Below, one piece after another: positions 9,040 through 12,316 of a stretch of 12,316 nucleotides of DNA. Below the pieces are notes generated by a model. It was not told the DNA's origin and searched no databases. It was given only the letters and a program-made list of their open reading frames with translations. Both the position numbers and the translations under genes were made by a program. The stretch spans positions 1 to 12,316 of the forward strand of contig JAKAXN010000103.1 of the NCBI GenBank assembly GCA_021816565.1, in the 5' to 3' direction. The DNA is from Actinomycetes bacterium. Lineage in GTDB: Bacteria; Actinomycetota; Acidimicrobiia; Acidimicrobiales; Palsa-688. Each line of letters opens with the position of its first letter. Position 1 is the stretch's first letter.

Positions 9040-9055
9040 GGGGCTTTCGAGCCCC
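9040..9055. promoter_or_regulatory. Inverted repeat in the ilvD/lipoprotein divergent promoter region
   Basis: GGGGCT, TTCG, AGCCCC: a perfect six-base inverted repeat with a four-base centre. It ends 15 bases before the ilvD -10 box, so it lies across the ilvD -35 region, and upstream of the lipoprotein promoter. It could be an operator. As RNA it would be a UUCG hairpin, but it lies upstream of both predicted transcription starts. Confidence 0.4.
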
Positions 9056-9070
9056 ACTGCCTCCCCCGCC

Positions 9071-9076
9071 TATCTT
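9071..9076 (+). promoter_or_regulatory. Putative -10 box of a leaderless ilvD promoter
   Basis: TATCTT lies six bases before the ATG at 9083, the same hexamer and spacing as at ligA. The upstream bases are pyrimidine-rich and hold no ribosome-binding site, which supports a leaderless transcript and this ATG as the start. Confidence 0.5.
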
Positions 9077-9082
9077 GTTCGC

Positions 9083-10786
9083 ATGGGCAAGAACACCGAC
9101 GCGCACGGGGTGGACATGAAACCCCGGAGCCGGGAGGTCACTGACGGTTTCGAGCGGGCCCCCGCCCGGGCCATGCTGCGCGCCGTCGGTATGACCGACG
9201 ATGACTGGGACAAGCCGCAGATCGGCGTGGCCTCGTCGTGGAACGAGGTGACCCCCTGCAACCTGCCCCTGGACCGGCTGGCCAAGCAGGCCAAGGAGGG
9301 GGTGCGCGAGGCCGGCGGCTTCCCGATCGAATTCGTCACCATCGCCGTCTCCGACGGCATCTCCATGGGTCACGAGGGGATGCGGGCCTCCCTGGTCAGC
9401 CGCGAGGTGATAGCCGACTCGGTCGAGACGGTGATGCACGCCGAGCGGATGGACGGGCTGGTGACCTTCGCCGGTTGCGACAAGTCGCTGCCCGGCATGC
9501 TCATGGCCGCAGCCCGCCTGGACGTGCCGAGTGTGTTCCTCTACGGCGGCAGCATCATGCCCGGCCGGGGGCCGAAAGGTGAGGCTCTCGACATCACCAG
9601 CGTCTTCGAGGCGGTCGGGGCCCGCGCCACCGGGGCGCTGACCGATGAGGAGCTGTCGCTGATCGAGCGCAACGCCTGCCCGACCATCGGCAGCTGTGCC
9701 GGGATGTTCACCGCCAATACCATGGCCTCGGTGTCGGAAGCGCTGGGCATGGCCCTGCCCGGTTCGGCCTCGCCGGCCGCCATCGACCCCCGCCGCGACG
9801 ACTTCGCGGCCGAGTCCGGCCGGGCCGTCGTGCGGCTCATCGAGCAGAGCATCACGCCCCGGCGGATCATGACCAAGGAGGCGTTCGAGAACGCCATCGC
9901 CGTGACCATGGCCCTCGGTGGTTCCACCAACGCGGTGCTGCACCTGCTGGCCATCGCCTTCGAGGCCCGGGTGGACCTCTCCCTGGAGGACTTCAACCGG
10001 GTGGGCCGGCGGGTGCCCCACATCGCCGACACCAAGCCCCACGGCCGGTTCCACATGGTCGACATCGACCGGGTGGGCGGCGTGCCGGTGGTCATGAAGG
10101 AGCTCCTCGACGCCGGACTGCTCCACGGTGACTGTCTGACGGTGACCGGCCGGACGGTGGCGGAGAACCTGGCGGTCCTGGACCCGCCCGCTCCCGACGG
10201 CACGGTGGTGCATCCCGTGTCGGATCCCATCCATGTCGACGGGGGTATCGCCGTGCTCACCGGTTCGCTGGCCCCTCGCGGCGCGGTGGTCAAGGTCGCC
10301 GGTATCGACCAGGACCACTTCGAGGGCGTGGCCCGGGTCTTCGACGGCGAGGACCGGGCCATGGAGGCCATCCTCAGCGGCAGCATCCAGCCCGGCACGG
10401 TGCTGGTGATCCGGTACGAGGGCCCGAAGGGCGGTCCCGGCATGCGCGAGATGCTGGCCGTCACCGGGGCCATGAAGGGCGCCGGTCGCGGTGGCGACTG
10501 CGCCCTGGTGACCGACGGCCGCTTCAGCGGCGGGACCCACGGCTTCTGCGTCGGGCACGTGGCGCCCGAGGCGGTCGACGGCGGGCCCATCTCGCTGGTG
10601 GCCGACGGCGACCGCATCGTGGTGGACGTGGCCTCCCGCTCCATCGACCTCCTGGTAGACCCGGCCGAGCTGGACCGGCGGCGGGCGTCGTGGTCGGTGC
10701 CGGCCCCCCGCTACACCAGCGGGGTGCTGGCCAAGTACGCCCGCCTGGCGGCCGGGGCCGAGCGGGGCGCAGTCACCGAGGCCTAA
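9083..10786 (+). CDS. ilvD: Dihydroxy-acid dehydratase IlvD
   Basis: Encodes 567 residues, normal for the IlvD/EDD family. The enzyme removes water from 2,3-dihydroxyisovalerate and 2,3-dihydroxy-3-methylvalerate to give the keto acids that become valine, leucine and isoleucine. Three candidate iron-sulfur cysteines are in place: Cys59 (TPCNLPL), Cys132 (GCDKSLPG) and Cys205 ([13 protein letters not shown]). Lys134 of CDK corresponds to the lysine that is carbamylated to hold magnesium, and Ser482 in GRFSGGTHG to the proposed catalytic base. The N-terminal [21 protein letters not shown] is typical of IlvD rather than sugar-acid dehydratases of the same fold. The frame is open upstream to about 8831, but that part runs antisense to the lipoprotein gene. 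No other ilv gene is nearby. Cluster type (2Fe-2S or 4Fe-4S) cannot be read from this. Confidence 0.96.
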   Translation: MGKNTDAHGVDMKPRSREVTDGFERAPARAMLRAVGMTDDDWDKPQIGVASSWNEVTPCNLPLDRLAKQAKEGVREAGGFPIEFVTIAVSDGISMGHEGMRASLVSREVIADSVETVMHAERMDGLVTFAGCDKSLPGMLMAAARLDVPSVFLYGGSIMPGRGPKGEALDITSVFEAVGARATGALTDEELSLIERNACPTIGSCAGMFTANTMASVSEALGMALPGSASPAAIDPRRDDFAAESGRAVVRLIEQSITPRRIMTKEAFENAIAVTMALGGSTNAVLHLLAIAFEARVDLSLEDFNRVGRRVPHIADTKPHGRFHMVDIDRVGGVPVVMKELLDAGLLHGDCLTVTGRTVAENLAVLDPPAPDGTVVHPVSDPIHVDGGIAVLTGSLAPRGAVVKVAGIDQDHFEGVARVFDGEDRAMEAILSGSIQPGTVLVIRYEGPKGGPGMREMLAVTGAMKGAGRGGDCALVTDGRFSGGTHGFCVGHVAPEAVDGGPISLVADGDRIVVDVASRSIDLLVDPAELDRRRASWSVPAPRYTSGVLAKYARLAAGAERGAVTEA

Positions 10787-10834
10787 CCGGTGCCGGTGCC
10801 GGTGCCGGTGCCGGTGCCGGTGCCGGTGCCGGTG
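10787..10834 (+). repeat. Eight perfect CCGGTG repeats directly after the ilvD stop
   Basis: The six-base unit is repeated eight times without error, starting at the first base after the TAA of ilvD. It begins the 148-base gap before the acyltransferase gene. Contained CCGG palindromes allow small stems, so it may act in transcript ending or stability. If the stop were lost, it would add alternating Pro-Val to IlvD and end at TGA 10877-10879. Confidence 0.95.
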
Positions 10835-10897
10835 GTCGGGACGGCCCGGCCCCGGCGTCGGGCCACCCGGCAGGACTGAGCCGCCGGCCGGCGAAAC

Positions 10898-10911
10898 CGG
10901 TTGGGGAACCG
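10898..10911 (+). other. Small hairpin upstream of the acyltransferase gene
   Basis: CGGTT, GGGG, AACCG: a five-base-pair stem just before the ribosome-binding site of the acyltransferase gene. The rest of the gap (10835-10934) shows no -10-like box, so the gene may be read through from ilvD. A role for the hairpin is only a guess. Confidence 0.25.
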
Positions 10912-10934
10912 ACCGACCGAGCGAGGGGATCACC

Positions 10935-12316
10935 ATGCAGCAGCTGGCACCCGGCGACGCCTTCATGCTCTACACCGAACAACCGGGCAGTCCGAACCAC
11001 ATCGGGTCGCTCGGTCTGTTCGACCCCTCCGAGCTGCCGGGGGGCCAGCTCGGCTTCGACCGCCTGGTCGAGTACTTCGGGGAGCGGGTCCACCTGGGCA
11101 AGGCCTTCCGGCGCCGCCTGGTCCGGGTCCCGTTGGACCTGGATGACCCGTGGTGGGTGGAGGACTCCAGTTTCGACCTGGAGTACCACCTGCGCCAGAC
11201 CGCTCTGCCGGCCCCGGGCAACTGGCGGCAGCTCTGCACCCTGGTCGCCCGGCTCCACTCCCGCCCCCTGGACATGTCCCGGCCCCCCTGGGAGGCCTGG
11301 ATGATCGAAGGCCTCGACGACATCCCCGGGGTGCCGCCCGGGTCGGTGGCCATCCTGATCCGGGTCCACCACACGGCCATCGACGGGGTGGGCGGCATCG
11401 AGCTTCTGAGCGCCCTGCTGCAGCTGCATCCCGACGATCCCCCGCCCGAGGTGCCCGACACCTGGAGACCGGACCGGATGCCCAGCCAGTGGGAGCTGCT
11501 CGGGCGGGCCGCGCTGGCCAACGCGGTGAAGCCGTTGCGGCTGGCCCGGGTGGCGGCCACCGCCGTGCCCCGGGCGGCACGCGTCGCCGGCCAGCTGCGG
11601 GACCGGGAGATACGGCTGCCCACCCTGATGGTGCCGGCCACCCGCTTCAACGCCCGCGTGACTCCCCACCGGGTCTTCGACGGGGCCACCTTCAGCCTGT
11701 CGGAGATCAAGCGGATCAAAGCCGCCGTTCCCGGCGCAACGGTCAACGACGCAGTCATAACCGTGTGCGCCGGTGCCCTGCGCTACTACCTGCAGCAGGT
11801 CGGCGAGCTGCCCGAGGGTTCGCTGGCCGCGGTCATCCCCATGTCGGTCCGCGCCACCGACCAGCAGGGCGGTGAGGGGAACCGGGTGGCGCAGTTCTTC
11901 TGCGACATGCACACCGACATCGTCGACCCGCTGGGCCGCCTGGCCGCCGTGGCCGAGTCCACCCGGATCGCCAAGGGCAGCCAGGAGGCCCTGGGCGGAC
12001 ACGCCCTGCAGCAGATGTCGAGCGTGATGCCCGGTGCCCTGTTCGGCCTGGCCCTCAGAGCCAACGCCGAGCTGGGGGCCCGCTCGCGCAGCAGCGGGCT
12101 GCTCAACACCCAGATCAGCAACGTCCCTGGCCCGCCGTTCCCCCTGTACTGCGCCGGAGCCCGGATGCTGTCGATGTACGGGCTCGGGCCGGTCATCACG
12201 GGGGCCGCGCTCATCCACGTGGTGATGAGCTACTGCGACACCATCACCTTCTCCTTCACCTCCGACCGGGAGATCCTGCCCGACCCGGCCCGCTACGCCG
12301 ACTGCCTGCGCCGCTC
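10935..12316 (+). CDS. WS/DGAT family wax ester synthase / diacylglycerol acyltransferase (3' end cut off)
   Basis: The first 460 codons are present and the frame is open at the window edge; with family lengths of about 450-480 residues, little is missing. These enzymes move an acyl chain from acyl-CoA to a fatty alcohol or diacylglycerol, making wax esters or triacylglycerol at the inner membrane and lipid droplets. The catalytic HHxxxDG motif is intact: HHTAIDG, His145, His146 and Asp150. Other family marks are the N-terminal LAPGDAFMLYTEQP with NHIGSLGLF, PPWEAWMIEG, TVNDAVITVCAGALRYYL, IPMSVR, GNRVAQFF and ISNVPGPPFPLY. ATG 10935 has a GAGGGG ribosome-binding site (10923-10928) six bases upstream. 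No promoter is seen, so it may share the ilvD transcript. Actinobacteria often carry many paralogues, and the true substrate cannot be told from sequence. Confidence 0.92.
   Translation, partial: MQQLAPGDAFMLYTEQPGSPNHIGSLGLFDPSELPGGQLGFDRLVEYFGERVHLGKAFRRRLVRVPLDLDDPWWVEDSSFDLEYHLRQTALPAPGNWRQLCTLVARLHSRPLDMSRPPWEAWMIEGLDDIPGVPPGSVAILIRVHHTAIDGVGGIELLSALLQLHPDDPPPEVPDTWRPDRMPSQWELLGRAALANAVKPLRLARVAATAVPRAARVAGQLRDREIRLPTLMVPATRFNARVTPHRVFDGATFSLSEIKRIKAAVPGATVNDAVITVCAGALRYYLQQVGELPEGSLAAVIPMSVRATDQQGGEGNRVAQFFCDMHTDIVDPLGRLAAVAESTRIAKGSQEALGGHALQQMSSVMPGALFGLALRANAELGARSRSSGLLNTQISNVPGPPFPLYCAGARMLSMYGLGPVITGAALIHVVMSYCDTITFSFTSDREILPDPARYADCLRR

Noticed and set aside
8977..9057. N-terminal extension of the lipoprotein gene to GTG 9057
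   Set aside because: It would put 27 extra residues before a good lipoprotein signal peptide and include the TACTAT box in coding sequence.
8831..9082. Upstream extension of the ilvD frame
   Set aside because: It runs antisense to the lipoprotein gene and crosses the ilvD promoter box. Known IlvD proteins begin close to the ATG at 9083.
10787..10834. CCGGTG tract as a CRISPR array or transposon end
   Set aside because: Units are six bases with no spacers, no cas genes lie nearby, and no inverted ends or transposase are present. It is a simple tandem repeat.
9023..10966. 647-codon minus-strand frame opposite ilvD, His/Gly-rich with a HRHRHR run
   Set aside because: The striking His-Arg run is simply the CCGGTG microsatellite read backwards; the rest is antisense to ilvD.
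10773..12218. 481-codon minus-strand frame opposite the acyltransferase, ending in a Pro-Ala run
   Set aside because: Antisense to a gene with all WS/DGAT motifs. The Pro-Ala run again comes from the microsatellite.

Overview
This is a very GC-rich, densely packed chromosomal stretch of housekeeping genes. Third codon positions are almost all G or C, GTG starts are common, start/stop overlaps occur, and several genes lack a Shine-Dalgarno site but carry a TANNNT box 6-7 bases before the start. Together with a PknB-type PASTA kinase, an NAD-dependent ligase next to mnmA, gatCAB, an SCP2-like protein, a DUF4333-like lipoprotein and a WS/DGAT acyltransferase, this points to an actinobacterium. 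Acidimicrobiia or a neighbouring uncultured lineage is my best guess, an inference from gene content only.

Layout. 1-100: 3' end of mnmA (tRNA 2-thiouridylase). 151-2187: ligA (DNA ligase). 2262-4460: membrane Ser/Thr kinase with four extracellular PASTA domains. 4461-4645: gap between convergent genes, with two hairpins. 4646-5065 (minus): small SCP2-like protein. 5066-5217: divergent promoter region. 5218-8443: gatC-gatA-gatB, joined by 4-base start/stop overlaps, encoding the Glu-tRNA(Gln)/Asp-tRNA(Asn) amidotransferase. 8440-8976 (minus): lipoprotein with two DUF4333-like repeats, whose stop codon overlaps that of gatB. 8977-9082: divergent promoter region with a perfect inverted repeat. 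9083-10786: ilvD (branched-chain amino acid synthesis). 10787-10834: eight perfect CCGGTG repeats. 10935 to the window end: WS/DGAT acyltransferase, 3' end not included.

How the genes fit together. MnmA and GatCAB both act on tRNA decoding (MnmA thiolates U34 of tRNA-Gln, -Glu and -Lys; GatCAB makes Gln-tRNA(Gln)). LigA closes nicks in replication and repair. The PASTA kinase probably senses cell-wall fragments. The SCP2-like protein and the acyltransferase suggest active lipid metabolism. No rRNA, tRNA, CRISPR array, insertion sequence, phage gene or defence system is visible, and base composition is uniform. No stretch over 300 bases lacks a gene.

I do not see an undescribed multi-gene system. 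The points worth a second look are in expression signals: a repeated leaderless promoter layout, two short leaderless upstream reading frames overlapping the starts of the two minus-strand genes, an inverted repeat shared by two overlapping stop codons, and two short tandem repeats.
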